In this document: positions 52,120 to 63,731 of the stretch, one piece after another | Position numbering within the stretch: the stretch's first letter is position 1 | Layout of the letters: each line of letters starts with the position of its first letter | Assembly: GCF_963665055.1 (NCBI RefSeq) | Contig: NZ_OY762015.1 | Coordinates: 2,335,501-2,399,500 of the forward strand | Direction: 5' to 3' | Length of the DNA: 64,000 nt | DNA from: an uncultured Methanobacterium sp. | GTDB lineage: Archaea; Methanobacteriota; Methanobacteria; Methanobacteriales; Methanobacteriaceae | Notes under the pieces: generated by a model | Seen by the model: only the letters and a program-made list of their open reading frames with translations | What the model was told of the DNA's origin: nothing | Databases searched by the model: none | Made by a program: the position numbers and the translations under genes

Positions 52120-53766
52120 ATGGAAAGGGAGACTTACCAGGCTGATGTATTGGTCATTGGATCCGGAGGAGCCGGATCAAGAGCAGCCATAGAAGCCAAA
52201 AAGCATGGTTTAGATGTAATTATAGTATCCAAAGGATTATCATTCAAATCAGGGTGCACCACCCTGGCAGAGGGAGGTTACAATGCTGCTTTTGCCTATG
52301 TGGATGATGCAGACAGCACCCAGGTCCACTTAGAGGACACACTCAAAGGAGGGGGCTACCTTAACGACCCTGAACTGGCACGTATACTGGTGGAAGAAGC
52401 ACCAGAAAGACTCACAGAACTGGAAAGTTACGGTGCCCTCTTTGACCGGCAAGAATCTGGAAAACTCAACCAGCGCCCATTTGGGGGTCAGACCTATCGT
52501 CGGACCTGTTTCCAGGGGGACCGCACAGGTCATGAGATGATGACTGCCCTTAAAGAGGAGATTATCCGTCAGGATATTCAGACTGTGGATGAAGTCATGA
52601 TAACCACACTCTTGCAGGATGCTGAAGGCAGGATTGGAGGGGCCTGTGGGATATCATTATCTGATACAAAATTCCTGGTCTTTCTGGCTAAATCAACCAT
52701 TGTAACCACTGGAGGGGCAGGATGGATTTACCCGGTAACCTCTAATGCCCTGCAAAAAACAGGGGATGGTTATGCAATGGGCTGGAATGCTGGTGCAGAC
52801 CTTCTGGACATGGAACAGGTGCAGTTTCACCCCACGGGGATGTTGTACCCTGATTCCCGCAGGGGGGTTCTGGTTACTGAGGCTGTTCGTGGAGAAGGAG
52901 GAAGACTCATAAACTCCCAGGGAGAACGGTTCATGACCAATTACGACCCCAGGGGGGAACTGGCCACCCGGGATGTTGTAGCCCGTGCCATTTACAATGA
53001 AATCATGGAAGGAAGGGGTACTCCTAATGGTGGGGTTTATCTGGACGTAACTCACCTTTCTCCAGAGGTAATTGAGGAAAAACTGGAAACTATGCTCCTG
53101 CAATTCCAGGATGTGGGAGTTGATATTCGAGAAGAACCAATGGAAGTAGCACCCACTGCTCATCACTTTATGGGGGGAGCCAGGATAAACCCGCAGTGTG
53201 AAACTAGCATCCCAAATCTTTATGCGGCCGGTGAAGCTGCTGGTGGAGTTCATGGGGCTAATCGTCTTGGAGGAAATGCACTGGCTGAAACTCAGGTTTT
53301 TGGTAGGCGAGCTGGTGAAGCAGCTGCTAAAAACGTGTTTAAATCTAACTTTGAATTGGAATCTGCCTCTTTGGATAGAGAAGAGGAAAGAATTGGAAAA
53401 CTATTCCAAAATGGGGATTACCATCCATTCCAACTTAAAAAAGAGTTACAGGAAGTCATGTGGAATAATGTGGCTATTATTCGTCGGGAAAAAGGCCTTA
53501 AATCTGCATTAAAAGAAATATCTGCTATTAAAGATAAAATGGAAAGAATGATAGTCCCTGATGTTAGTGGTTATAATCAGCACCTACTGGATGCTCTGGA
53601 ATTGGAGAACATGGTTTTAATAGCAGAATTAGTTACTAAATCTGCTCTCATACGGGAGGAGAGCAGGGGAGCTCACTACCGTGCAGACTATCCGGATACA
53701 AAGGATGAATGGAAGAAGAGTATTGTTTTGAATAAGGATAAGAGAATGGGTTACGTGCAAAGATAA
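52120..53766 (+). CDS. tfrA: thiol:fumarate reductase subunit A (CoM/CoB), flavoprotein
   Basis: Reduces fumarate to succinate with CoM-SH and CoB-SH. 548 residues of the SdhA/FrdA family: FAD-binding GSGGAGSRAAIEAKKHG near 14-30, the SGCTTLAEGGYNAA region, the active-site stretch HPTGMLYPDSRRGVLVTEAV near 238, and HHFMGGARIN near 348. The TfrB subunit is not adjacent. The ATG has no Shine-Dalgarno, and a CTTAAATAAA box lies about 29 bases upstream, suggesting a leaderless mRNA. A succinate dehydrogenase role is less likely in this organism. Confidence 0.88.
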   Translation: MERETYQADVLVIGSGGAGSRAAIEAKKHGLDVIIVSKGLSFKSGCTTLAEGGYNAAFAYVDDADSTQVHLEDTLKGGGYLNDPELARILVEEAPERLTELESYGALFDRQESGKLNQRPFGGQTYRRTCFQGDRTGHEMMTALKEEIIRQDIQTVDEVMITTLLQDAEGRIGGACGISLSDTKFLVFLAKSTIVTTGGAGWIYPVTSNALQKTGDGYAMGWNAGADLLDMEQVQFHPTGMLYPDSRRGVLVTEAVRGEGGRLINSQGERFMTNYDPRGELATRDVVARAIYNEIMEGRGTPNGGVYLDVTHLSPEVIEEKLETMLLQFQDVGVDIREEPMEVAPTAHHFMGGARINPQCETSIPNLYAAGEAAGGVHGANRLGGNALAETQVFGRRAGEAAAKNVFKSNFELESASLDREEERIGKLFQNGDYHPFQLKKELQEVMWNNVAIIRREKGLKSALKEISAIKDKMERMIVPDVSGYNQHLLDALELENMVLIAELVTKSALIREESRGAHYRADYPDTKDEWKKSIVLNKDKRMGYVQR

Positions 53767-54013
53767 AATCGCCAGCAATGTATCTGATTTATTATAAATC
53801 CATTATTCCTTATTAAATCACTTTTTTACTTTTTTAAACTGTTTTTGATATTTTAAAAAATATTTTAAAATCAAAATTAATTTCCCATTTTTCTGGAAAT
53901 GTGTCGATCATTATGAGACTACTGATTTTAGTCTTACAGAAAAATACCATTTATTTCTTACAGAAATACCATCCATTTTGAATAAGAGGTAAATAATTAA
54001 AAAAGTAGTAAAA

Positions 54014-54087
<74 letters not shown>

Positions 54088-54266
54088 AATAATAAAACAG
54101 TAGTTGTTATTCCCAACACATTTGTTGGAACTTATACTCAATTGATTTTTTATCTATTTAAGTTTTGTTTTAGATTTTCATTGAAGATCATTTGAAAGAC
54201 AGTTTATGGTATGTAAATGAGAAGGTTATTCATTCCAGTGGGGGGATGAATTATACTTTAAAAGAT

Positions 54267-54734
54267 TTAAATTTCCAGATTTTCCAGAATTTTGTCTTTA
54301 ATATGTTTTTTCAGTTCATCTGTAATTTGAATTGATTCTCTGCGATCATACATGGTGCTCATTCCAAAACAGGGGTCATCAAAGGTTTCACCATTAAATT
54401 CAACCGGGTCTCTGTAACGGGGGATGAAATGCCAGTGTAAATGGGGGCAAGGAGGAACTTCACGGTAGGAAGAGTTCATCAAACAGCCCCAGTTGAACAT
54501 GGTAGCATGGAATGACTTACGAATTGCTGATTCCATTTTTTTAACCACCTGTGCAAGGTCAGCCCATTCTTCACAACTTAAAGCAGAAAGCTCTGTTTCA
54601 TCTCTTTTAAGGGCTACAACGCAAGTTCCCAGGTTTCTCTGATCAGGGGCCAGGATGATGAGCCAGTGCTCAGTTTCAGCCAGTAACTCACCGAAGCCGT
54701 GATCATTTAACCTTTCAAAATACTCACATTCCAT
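54267..54734 (-). CDS. HIT family hydrolase
   Basis: 155 residues. The histidine triad is present as HLHWHFIPRY near 118-127, slightly shifted from the common HxHxHxx ending. The fold suits nucleotide phosphate or phosphoramidate hydrolysis or transfer, for example on dinucleoside polyphosphates. The ATG at 54734 is six bases after GGATGG; another in-frame ATG five codons earlier is possible. Upstream, GAATATAACTGA is repeated three times. Confidence 0.85.
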   Translation of the reverse strand: MECEYFERLNDHGFGELLAETEHWLIILAPDQRNLGTCVVALKRDETELSALSCEEWADLAQVVKKMESAIRKSFHATMFNWGCLMNSSYREVPPCPHLHWHFIPRYRDPVEFNGETFDDPCFGMSTMYDRRESIQITDELKKHIKDKILENLEI

Positions 54735-54861
54735 GGGAATTCCATCCATATATGTTGAATCTCTTGGATTGAATATAACTGAATATAACTGAATTTATTG
54801 AATATAACTGGGTTTAATTTATATTTTACATGTAATATGTGCAGATACGAGCTTATAATAT

Positions 54862-54899
54862 ATTAATCCTTAAGATTATACTAATCCTTAAAGATTAGA
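54862..54899. repeat. 19-bp direct repeat at the 3' end of the PAP2-like gene
   Basis: ATTAATCCTTAAGATTATA (54862-54880) and CTAATCCTTAAAGATTAGA (54881-54899) are diverged copies; the second includes the stop codon of the gene at 54895. Confidence 0.5.
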
Positions 54900-55500
54900 T
54901 TAACAGGTAAATCTGTACTGCTGTTAAAAAGTAACCCAGCACTGTACCCGCAATTAACTGTGCAGGGGTGTGTCTTTTAAGGTATAATCTACTCCACAGT
55001 ACCAGAGGTACCAGTAAACTGAATAAAAGCCCATACCATCCAAAGAGGTAGATGATTGCAGTTGCTGGACCGGCAATGCCCATGGCGTGTATACTGATCT
55101 TCCAGTAAAGACTGAATAAAAGAACGATAATAGTGTTGTTAAGGTAACAGATCATTAAAACCGTGGTGAGTGGGGGTGCTCCTAGGATATAAAGCACAGC
55201 AACACCAGTAATATATGATACAATTACCAATAAAAGAGGATAAATCCTATCCTGCCTTTGGGGCATGTCTACTTCTAAATTTTTCTTTTTTATCCACAAT
55301 GAAGTGGTAATTATGGGTAAAATACTCACAAAAAAGATACTCAGTGCTGAAAACCATAACCAGTCTCCTCCGTAAAGTAAGACGTAATTAATAACTAGAA
55401 AAACTGGAATTGCAACAAATGGGGGGTTAGTGACCGTGGATATGAAATTGGCCACTTTTTCTTGGGAGGAATTGTTTTGATTAAGAAGATTAATGGGCAT
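54895..55500 (-). CDS. PAP2-like membrane protein
   Basis: 201 residues, six hydrophobic helices. KISIHAMGIAGPATAIIY and SRLYLKRHTPAQLIAG match the second and third phosphatase motifs of the PAP2 family (SxHa and RxxxxxHxxxD-like), but the first motif is only loosely present (MPQRQDRIYP) and the last aspartate is glutamine. A lipid phosphatase or a non-catalytic relative is possible. Confidence 0.65.
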   Translation of the reverse strand: MPINLLNQNNSSQEKVANFISTVTNPPFVAIPVFLVINYVLLYGGDWLWFSALSIFFVSILPIITTSLWIKKKNLEVDMPQRQDRIYPLLLVIVSYITGVAVLYILGAPPLTTVLMICYLNNTIIVLLFSLYWKISIHAMGIAGPATAIIYLFGWYGLLFSLLVPLVLWSRLYLKRHTPAQLIAGTVLGYFLTAVQIYLLI

Positions 55501-55638
55501 TTATGTCCATCCAGCACATTTTTATCATAAGATTAGAAGTTTTAGAGGCTATATTCTCTTTAAAAATAATAGCTAATAAAATCTTTCATTTAAATGAGTT
55601 GGATCAGTATTTCAAGAGTCAGGTAAGAATTTGTGGTT

Positions 55639-56070
55639 TCATCTCACGTAAATACGGAAAGTGTAGTTACCACAGTTGCGGGAGGCGGTGGATACATTAT
55701 CTGTATTTTTCAGTTCCATTTTCCCGGCCAGTTTCTTCCCACCCAACTGTTTTTCTTCGATTAGGAGATATTCACTTCCAGCCATGTTTTTATCCAGAAA
55801 ATTAGAAGCAATTTCTCCGGCGCTATCAATGCTGGTTTGGCTATGATTACCCTGGGTAAGAATGTTTGAAATGCGTTCTAAAACAGACTGGTCATTTCCG
55901 TCACAGTAGTTGACCATTAAATCCATGGTATCATGGGCTTTCTGGGATGAATGGATCTCCATGGGTAATTCAGGGGATGCAGAAAAATTACTAATCCCAA
56001 AAAGAACGATTATAATTGGTATTAGGGCTAGCACTGCATCCATTGTGTAAGCAAATCCTTTTTCATCCAT
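55639..56070 (-). CDS. small single-helix surface protein, pilin-like N-terminus
   Basis: 143 residues. MDEKGFAYTMDAVLALIPIIIVLF is a short charged start followed directly by a hydrophobic helix, the layout of archaeal type IV pilin-like proteins. The remaining 115 residues are polar with two cysteines (YCDGND and RNCGNY) that could pair outside the cell. The usual prepilin peptidase site is not clear, so processing is uncertain. No function assigned. Confidence 0.55.
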   Translation of the reverse strand: MDEKGFAYTMDAVLALIPIIIVLFGISNFSASPELPMEIHSSQKAHDTMDLMVNYCDGNDQSVLERISNILTQGNHSQTSIDSAGEIASNFLDKNMAGSEYLLIEEKQLGGKKLAGKMELKNTDNVSTASRNCGNYTFRIYVR

Positions 56071-56139
56071 ATGAATTCACATAGATTCGTTTACCCCATC
56101 CTCCAATTTTATGGTAAATGTTTAGTCCAATTCAAATAT

Positions 56140-57510
56140 TTAATTATCATATTTTTCCTTTATCCGGGCCACAACTTCGTCTTTCTTGGCAATAGCTTCC
56201 AGTGCTGATCTTTCCACTTTTTGCTTCATCTCGTCAAAATCTTCCGGCTGCAGATCCCCAACCATCTTTTTGATCTTGGTATACGCTGCCTCACGGAATA
56301 GGGGTTTAAGTTCCTTTTCTCCCTGATCAGTGATTAGACGAGGAATTCCAGTATCATCCACTTCCCCTATTCTACCAATCCGGACTCCAGCACCTGAAAC
56401 AGCCTTCTCCACCTCGTGCGCCACATCTTCGGTGGCGATGATCATGAGAGAATCAACAGAAACACCCAGATGGTCAATATCCAGGCTTTCCAGCATCTCC
56501 AGTACTTTGGGGTTAACCAGTTTTCTGATTTCCTCTTCCCAGAATGCAAGTCCCAATCCGGTAGTCTGTGATATCTCATGGGCATCACCCCTGAGTCCTC
56601 CGTTGGTAACATCGGTCATGGCATGAACTTTGGGGAGGAGTCCAGCTTTTAATATGGCCTCAGATGCCTGAATGAAGCTGATGTCCATGGTCTCCCACAC
56701 CACATCGAAAAGTCCGTGGTAGAGTGCAGTGGTGGTTATGGTTCCTCCACCTGATCCTTCAGTTAGGAGGATCACATCTCCGGGTTCTGCTCGTTTACGG
56801 GCGGTGGGAGGATGGGGGGATATTCCCACCGCACCAACTGCACTAACTAACCGGTCTCCCAAGACCATATCTCCACCTACACGGAGGGTACTGCCAGCTA
56901 CTAATGGTACTCCAGTGAGTTCTGAAACCGCACATACTCCTGCAGTGTAGTCGAAGAGCTTAGCCACTTCTCCATCATCTGCCAGGTGAAGGTCGCTTAA
57001 GAGTGCCACTGGCTGGGAACCCATAACACAAACATCCCGCATGGATGCTCTGGCCACATGGAAACCTCCCAGGAATGGGTATTCGCTCAGACGGGAGTGT
57101 ATTCCATCTACAGCTGTGGTGATGTACACCTCATCAGTTCCAGCAGCTGCTTTAACCACTCCTCCGTCGTCCTGAGCTGTGGGGTTGATGAATGCGTTGG
57201 TGTGGCTACTTTTAACGATTTCTGCGATCTGACGATGTACAAAGAAGTCCCCTGCACCCCTGGAACCTACACCCATCTGGCCCATTCCTACTCCTGATTT
57301 TGGGTATTCTATCAACTTTTTAAGGGATTCATCAGGGTGGTCCTCGATTTGTAGGGTGTATTTGACTTCTTCCAGAACTGCCTGTGCCATCAGGCTGGCC
57401 TGTTCTGGGCTGATGTCTTTAAATTCCAGGATCTTTTCCTGGAGACTTTTTTGTACAGATTCTTCGTCATGATCTACCAGGGCGCGCCTGGCGAAACCTT
57501 CTATATCCAC
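56140..57510 (-). CDS. AIR synthase-related protein (PurM/HypE/ThiL fold)
   Basis: 456 residues. PurM-type features: GVGSRGAGDFFVHR and AGTDEVYITTAVDGIHSRL near 83-140 in the N-terminal domain, LLTEGSGGGTITTTALYHG in the middle, and MTDVTNGGLRGDAHEISQ near 300 in the C-terminal domain. An extra N-terminal helical segment (1-75) and C-terminal helices make it longer than PurM (about 340). An ATP-dependent phosphorylation or amidation of an unknown substrate is likely. GTG start five bases after AAGGTG. Confidence 0.75.
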   Translation of the reverse strand: MDIEGFARRALVDHDEESVQKSLQEKILEFKDISPEQASLMAQAVLEEVKYTLQIEDHPDESLKKLIEYPKSGVGMGQMGVGSRGAGDFFVHRQIAEIVKSSHTNAFINPTAQDDGGVVKAAAGTDEVYITTAVDGIHSRLSEYPFLGGFHVARASMRDVCVMGSQPVALLSDLHLADDGEVAKLFDYTAGVCAVSELTGVPLVAGSTLRVGGDMVLGDRLVSAVGAVGISPHPPTARKRAEPGDVILLTEGSGGGTITTTALYHGLFDVVWETMDISFIQASEAILKAGLLPKVHAMTDVTNGGLRGDAHEISQTTGLGLAFWEEEIRKLVNPKVLEMLESLDIDHLGVSVDSLMIIATEDVAHEVEKAVSGAGVRIGRIGEVDDTGIPRLITDQGEKELKPLFREAAYTKIKKMVGDLQPEDFDEMKQKVERSALEAIAKKDEVVARIKEKYDN

Positions 57511-57580
57511 ACTAACACCTTCTATAGTATTACTATTATTTAAATTTTTCTTACTTTACTGATGTGTGATTTAAAAATAA

Positions 57581-58192
57581 TTATAAAACATTTCTAAGGA
57601 AGTTTTTGAGTATTTCCAGACCAATTTCTCCGCTTTTTTCAGGGTGAAACTGGGTGGCGTATACATTATCCTGGGACACCACTGCTGGAACTTCCACACC
57701 ATAATCCACAGTGGCCATTACTACTTCCTCATTATCGGGACGAACATAGTAAGAGTGGACAAAGTACATATAATCACTGCCTATTCCTTCAAGTAACGGA
57801 GAATCCTGCTTAATATTTAGGTTGTTCCATCCCATATGGGGAATTTTAAGACCATCGTTTCGCAGGGTATCTGGGAAACGAACCACTTTACCTGAAAAAA
57901 CGTCCAGTCCCCTGATCGTGGGACTCTCTTCACTCTCACTGAACAATACTTGCAAACCTAAACAGACACCCAGAAAGGGTTTATCATCCTTGATGTGCTG
58001 ATGGATGATATCCTCATATTTTTTGAGGTTTTCCATTGCAGTTCCAAAGGCACCTACACCCGGGAGAATCATCACATCTGCCTTTTTTAACTCTTCTTTA
58101 TCCCGAGTTACCAGTACTTCCGCACCAACATGATGGAATCCGTTCCGGATGCTTTTTAGGTTCCCGCTGCCGTAATCAATAATGGTTATCAT
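57581..58192 (-). CDS. hisH: imidazole glycerol phosphate synthase subunit HisH
   Basis: Glutamine amidotransferase that passes ammonia to HisF. 203 residues. The nucleophile cysteine is in LGVCLGLQVLF near 77-87, and the histidine and glutamate in ATQFHPEKSG near 181-190. ITIIDYGSGNLKSIRNGF at the start is typical. hisF is not adjacent, so the complex is built from distant genes. Confidence 0.96.
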   Translation of the reverse strand: MITIIDYGSGNLKSIRNGFHHVGAEVLVTRDKEELKKADVMILPGVGAFGTAMENLKKYEDIIHQHIKDDKPFLGVCLGLQVLFSESEESPTIRGLDVFSGKVVRFPDTLRNDGLKIPHMGWNNLNIKQDSPLLEGIGSDYMYFVHSYYVRPDNEEVVMATVDYGVEVPAVVSQDNVYATQFHPEKSGEIGLEILKNFLRNVL

Positions 58193-58340
58193 GATCTTAG
58201 AGGTAATGAAACACTTTTTCGCTAGTACTAAACACGTTATGCATAAATTGAAAAATTCAATTTATTTGTATTAAATTTTTAATCGCATAACCCGTATTTT
58301 TTTTAAATTGTAATTCCTTTTTTTAAAAAAAAGAAATTAA

Positions 58341-59348
<1,008 letters not shown>

Positions 59349-59528
59349 AGTCATCACCACTATTTTTATCTGTTTAACTCAAGTTTCTGTTATCTTTAAT
59401 CAAATTCATCGGAAGGTTATCAATACTTCTCGATCATTATCTCAATATAAATCCCTTTATTTATTGCCTATATTATAAGCCAGTTATATATAAAATTCAC
59501 CAACAGGATATGATCCATGAAAGTAAAC

Positions 59529-60626
<1,098 letters not shown>

Positions 60627-60863
60627 GATATTTCACCTCTATTTTTTTCAGATGATTATGTGGTATAAACTGTTAATTTGGTATAAGATCATTATTGAGT
60701 TTTCATTAACATTAACCATTATAACTAATGTCACTATAATAAACTTAAATCTGGGTATGATCTATTTGGGGTATGGTTTAGTTCTATAGGTTTTCTATAG
60801 ATTTGTTAATTTCTACAAAGTTATATTTATGATAATTACAATTATGCATCGCGGAGATAAGAT

Positions 60864-61607
60864 ATGGGCAGTATGAGTAAAGAACAATGGTTTTTAATGG
60901 TTTTAATATTAATTGTAACAGTTTCGGGAATAGTTACCAGTTTCAACGCTTTAAATTATAATTTTAACAGTACTGATAATTCTACTCCTGTTGTGGCTAA
61001 TAATACTATACCTACGGTTAAATTTCTGGGTGAATGTGATTATGGATTTGTGGTTCGTTACGGACCTTATGGTAATATTAACTCTCCCGTCAAAGTGGCC
61101 TACGTGGTGGGGGTTCATCCCATGGAAGTCCAGGCCCACCAAGCCATGATGGCTGAAATAACAAGTGATCAATCTTTAAAACACTGTTATTATATTTATC
61201 AAATCACTGTAACCAAAAATAGGGATGATTATAATCAGGGAAGGATCAATGGCCAAGAATTAGCTTTTGATTATGCAGTACCGGATATAAAAAAGGAAAA
61301 ATATAATATGGTGGTTGATGTGCACTCCACCAAAGGGGACTATCCTGAAACACGTTTCATATCTGTACCCTCAGATGATGCTCGATCTCTACTTCTGGCC
61401 CATTTAATTGTTCAAAAGGTACCCTGGCTTGTTTTCTATGTTCCTCCATTTGATGGTGGTCCTACCAGTGGCCCTTACGTGACTATACCGATTATACAGT
61501 CAGGAACACCTGCAATGGTCTATGAAACCTACACTTATGCTCCGTTTAACGAAACACTGGAACACGCCACGGAATTTGCCCGAGTGGTTGATGGGCTATC
61601 TTTATGA
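60864..61607 (+). CDS. putative membrane-anchored M14-like metallohydrolase
   Basis: 247 residues. One N-terminal helix (about 8-28) precedes an external domain. Zinc-carboxypeptidase-like ligands can be read: H85-x2-E88 ([11 protein letters not shown]), H154 ([11 protein letters not shown]) and a candidate catalytic E221 (MVYETYTY); [10 protein letters not shown] near 119-127 resembles the substrate-carboxylate arginine region. The order and spacing fit the succinylglutamate-desuccinylase/aspartoacylase branch, though reduced. Annotated families usually call such proteins hypothetical. GGAG is seven bases before the ATG. Confidence 0.6.
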   Translation: MGSMSKEQWFLMVLILIVTVSGIVTSFNALNYNFNSTDNSTPVVANNTIPTVKFLGECDYGFVVRYGPYGNINSPVKVAYVVGVHPMEVQAHQAMMAEITSDQSLKHCYYIYQITVTKNRDDYNQGRINGQELAFDYAVPDIKKEKYNMVVDVHSTKGDYPETRFISVPSDDARSLLLAHLIVQKVPWLVFYVPPFDGGPTSGPYVTIPIIQSGTPAMVYETYTYAPFNETLEHATEFARVVDGLSL

Positions 61608-61764
61608 CAATTTAAGTTTCTGTAAATCGGTTATTAAGAGGATGATGGTGAATTTAAGGATTATAATGGATATTGAATTAGAATTTAAATCAAATTGATC
61701 AAGCGGGCTTGATTTATCTGATTTGGACATTTCAAACTTTTTTATCTGTTAGTTGAGCGATAAA

Positions 61765-62547
61765 ATGAAAATCTTAAATTTAATGGAAGGAATATTTAGA
61801 GATAGGCCCAATCGTTTCACAGTAGAGTTTGAAACATCTTATGGGATCAAAAAAGCACATTTAAGAGACCCCGGTAGATTAAAGGAACTTCTAATCCCAG
61901 GGGTGAAACTGCTTTTGCGCCCGGCCCTGAACCCGGAATCACGTAAAACCAAATATGATGTAATCGCAGTTTGGAGTGAAGGAATCTGGGTGCTCATCAA
62001 TTCTGGTTTTCACAGTGATCTTGCAGCTGAACTGATTGAATCAGGTAGTGTACATGAATTATCAGATTACACTGTAAAAAAAAGGGAATACACCTTTGGG
62101 AAGAGCAGGATTGATTTTCTTTTAACTAAAATGGATAAATTAAATAAAATAAATAAAAGAGGAAAAGAAGAGTCTCAAAGGGTGAGTAAAAAAAATTCAC
62201 TGGAAGTGGGTCATGACCTGCTCCTGGAAGTGAAAGGATGCACTCTGGTAGAAGAGGGAAAAGCCCGGTTTCCTGATGCACCCACCATCAGGGGAAAACG
62301 ACACTTAGAAGAACTTATCAAAGCTAAAAAAGAGGGAATGGAATCTGCAGTGCTTTTTTTGATTCCAAGAGAGGATGCTAAAGTATTTTCACCCAACTGG
62401 GAGATGGATCCTGATTTTTCCAAGACACTAAAACAGGCAGAACATGAAAATGTCATGGTAATTGCCTATTCCTTCGCACTCGACTACCATAAAAAAGAAT
62501 TGGAATTAAAACCACTGAAAAAGATAAAAGTAAAAGTTAAACCTTAA
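61765..62547 (+). CDS. sfsA: SfsA family nuclease-like protein
   Basis: 260 residues. An N-terminal OB-like domain ([22 protein letters not shown]) is followed by a PD-(D/E)XK-like core: RIDFLL, then [10 protein letters not shown] near 155-165, and the conserved [17 protein letters not shown]. SfsA was named from sugar fermentation stimulation in E. coli; a DNA/RNA-related nuclease role is inferred from the fold. An insert of charged residues ([18 protein letters not shown]) near 128-145 is unusual. The ATG at 61765 is preferred to a TTG four codons upstream. TTTAACTTGAATC repeats follow the stop. Confidence 0.88.
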   Translation: MKILNLMEGIFRDRPNRFTVEFETSYGIKKAHLRDPGRLKELLIPGVKLLLRPALNPESRKTKYDVIAVWSEGIWVLINSGFHSDLAAELIESGSVHELSDYTVKKREYTFGKSRIDFLLTKMDKLNKINKRGKEESQRVSKKNSLEVGHDLLLEVKGCTLVEEGKARFPDAPTIRGKRHLEELIKAKKEGMESAVLFLIPREDAKVFSPNWEMDPDFSKTLKQAEHENVMVIAYSFALDYHKKELELKPLKKIKVKVKP

Positions 62548-62658
62548 TTTAACTTGAATCTCTTCTTTAACTTGAATCCCATTTTTTTTAGCTTGAATTC
62601 AATCTTTAAATTAATTCGATTTTTAATTTTGATTCTTTATTTTAATTGGATTCATGTA

Positions 62659-63672
62659 TCAGGTTAACTTAATGTTTTCCAGTTTTTCGAACTCTTCCAC
62701 TTTTCCAATGCCCAGAATAACATCTCCAGTTTTAAGGATGTAATTACGTGGTGGATCAATGGTAAGGTCTCCTTCACGGCCCACTCCAACAACCACTACT
62801 CCAGTTCTCTCATGAATATCAGCTTCTAAAAGACTTAAACCGTTGAACTGGCTTTCAGGGCTGATTTTAACTTCCCTCATCTCTCTACTGGTGTGTTCTG
62901 CCAGAACATCCTGGACGAACATGGCCTCATATCCATCGTCGATACTTTTGTGCATGAGGCGTCCGGATATTACGAAGGGTGAAACTACCTGGTTGGCACC
63001 AGCCAGTTTAATCTGTTCTATGTTTTCATAGCGCTGGACTTCAGCTACCACTCTAACCTTCTGGTCCACTTTACGTATGCTCAGGATAGCATGGATGGTT
63101 CTAGAATCAGATTCCATATCTACAATAACTGCCTGAGCTCCTTTAACATTAGCTTTCTCCAGGTCTTTGATACGAGTGGGATCCCCATGAACGAAGTTAG
63201 CCCCATTTTTAAGGGCATTTTTCTGCACCTGTTCATTTTCATCAAGAACGAAAATTTCTGCTGTTTTTCCAATTTCCTTAATACATTCCACTGTACTTTC
63301 GGTCCATCCACATATAACCACGTGTTTTGATCTTTCCACGTTTATCAGCCCCATAAGTTTCATTTGTTCTCTTTTGAAGATTAGGTTTACCAGGGACTCT
63401 ACTGCCAGGGCAAAGGTTCCAATACCTAAAATAATTAGACTGATGGTGAAGAACATTCCTAAAGGGCTTTTAGGGCTGTAATCCCCATATCCAACTGTTC
63501 CTATGGTTACAAAGGTCCAGTAAAAAGACACGATCCATGGTTGTCCTTCAATGAAGTGAAACCCAATAGTTCCATAGGCAATTATACAGAGAACCAGGAT
63601 TAAAATCCAGGTTAATCTCTGTTTAGCAACCATAGGTAAGCTTTTCCTTAGTACCCTTAAAATTACAAACAT
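62659..63672 (-). CDS. mthK: MthK-type RCK-gated potassium channel
   Basis: 337 residues, two helices flanking the selectivity filter T59-V-G-Y-G63, the gating-hinge glycine G83, and the RCK (TrkA-N and TrkA-C) ring from about 115. It aligns almost without gaps to the Methanothermobacter MthK. The internal start M107, used there to make free RCK subunits, is conserved ([10 protein letters not shown]). Of the three main calcium ligands known in MthK, D184 and E210 are kept (D185, E211) but E212 is Q213. GGAGG precedes the ATG. Confidence 0.95.
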   Translation of the reverse strand: MFVILRVLRKSLPMVAKQRLTWILILVLCIIAYGTIGFHFIEGQPWIVSFYWTFVTIGTVGYGDYSPKSPLGMFFTISLIILGIGTFALAVESLVNLIFKREQMKLMGLINVERSKHVVICGWTESTVECIKEIGKTAEIFVLDENEQVQKNALKNGANFVHGDPTRIKDLEKANVKGAQAVIVDMESDSRTIHAILSIRKVDQKVRVVAEVQRYENIEQIKLAGANQVVSPFVISGRLMHKSIDDGYEAMFVQDVLAEHTSREMREVKISPESQFNGLSLLEADIHERTGVVVVGVGREGDLTIDPPRNYILKTGDVILGIGKVEEFEKLENIKLT

Positions 63673-63731
63673 TTAGGCCTCCAATTCTTACTGTAATATC
63701 CTGCTTTTCTCAGTAAGGGAGGAACTGGTTC

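Noticed and set aside
54113..54128. CCAACA-CATT-TGTTGG hairpin near the tRNA as a terminator
   Set aside because: A 6-bp stem without a following T-run on either strand; it could be chance or a weak processing signal, not enough to call.
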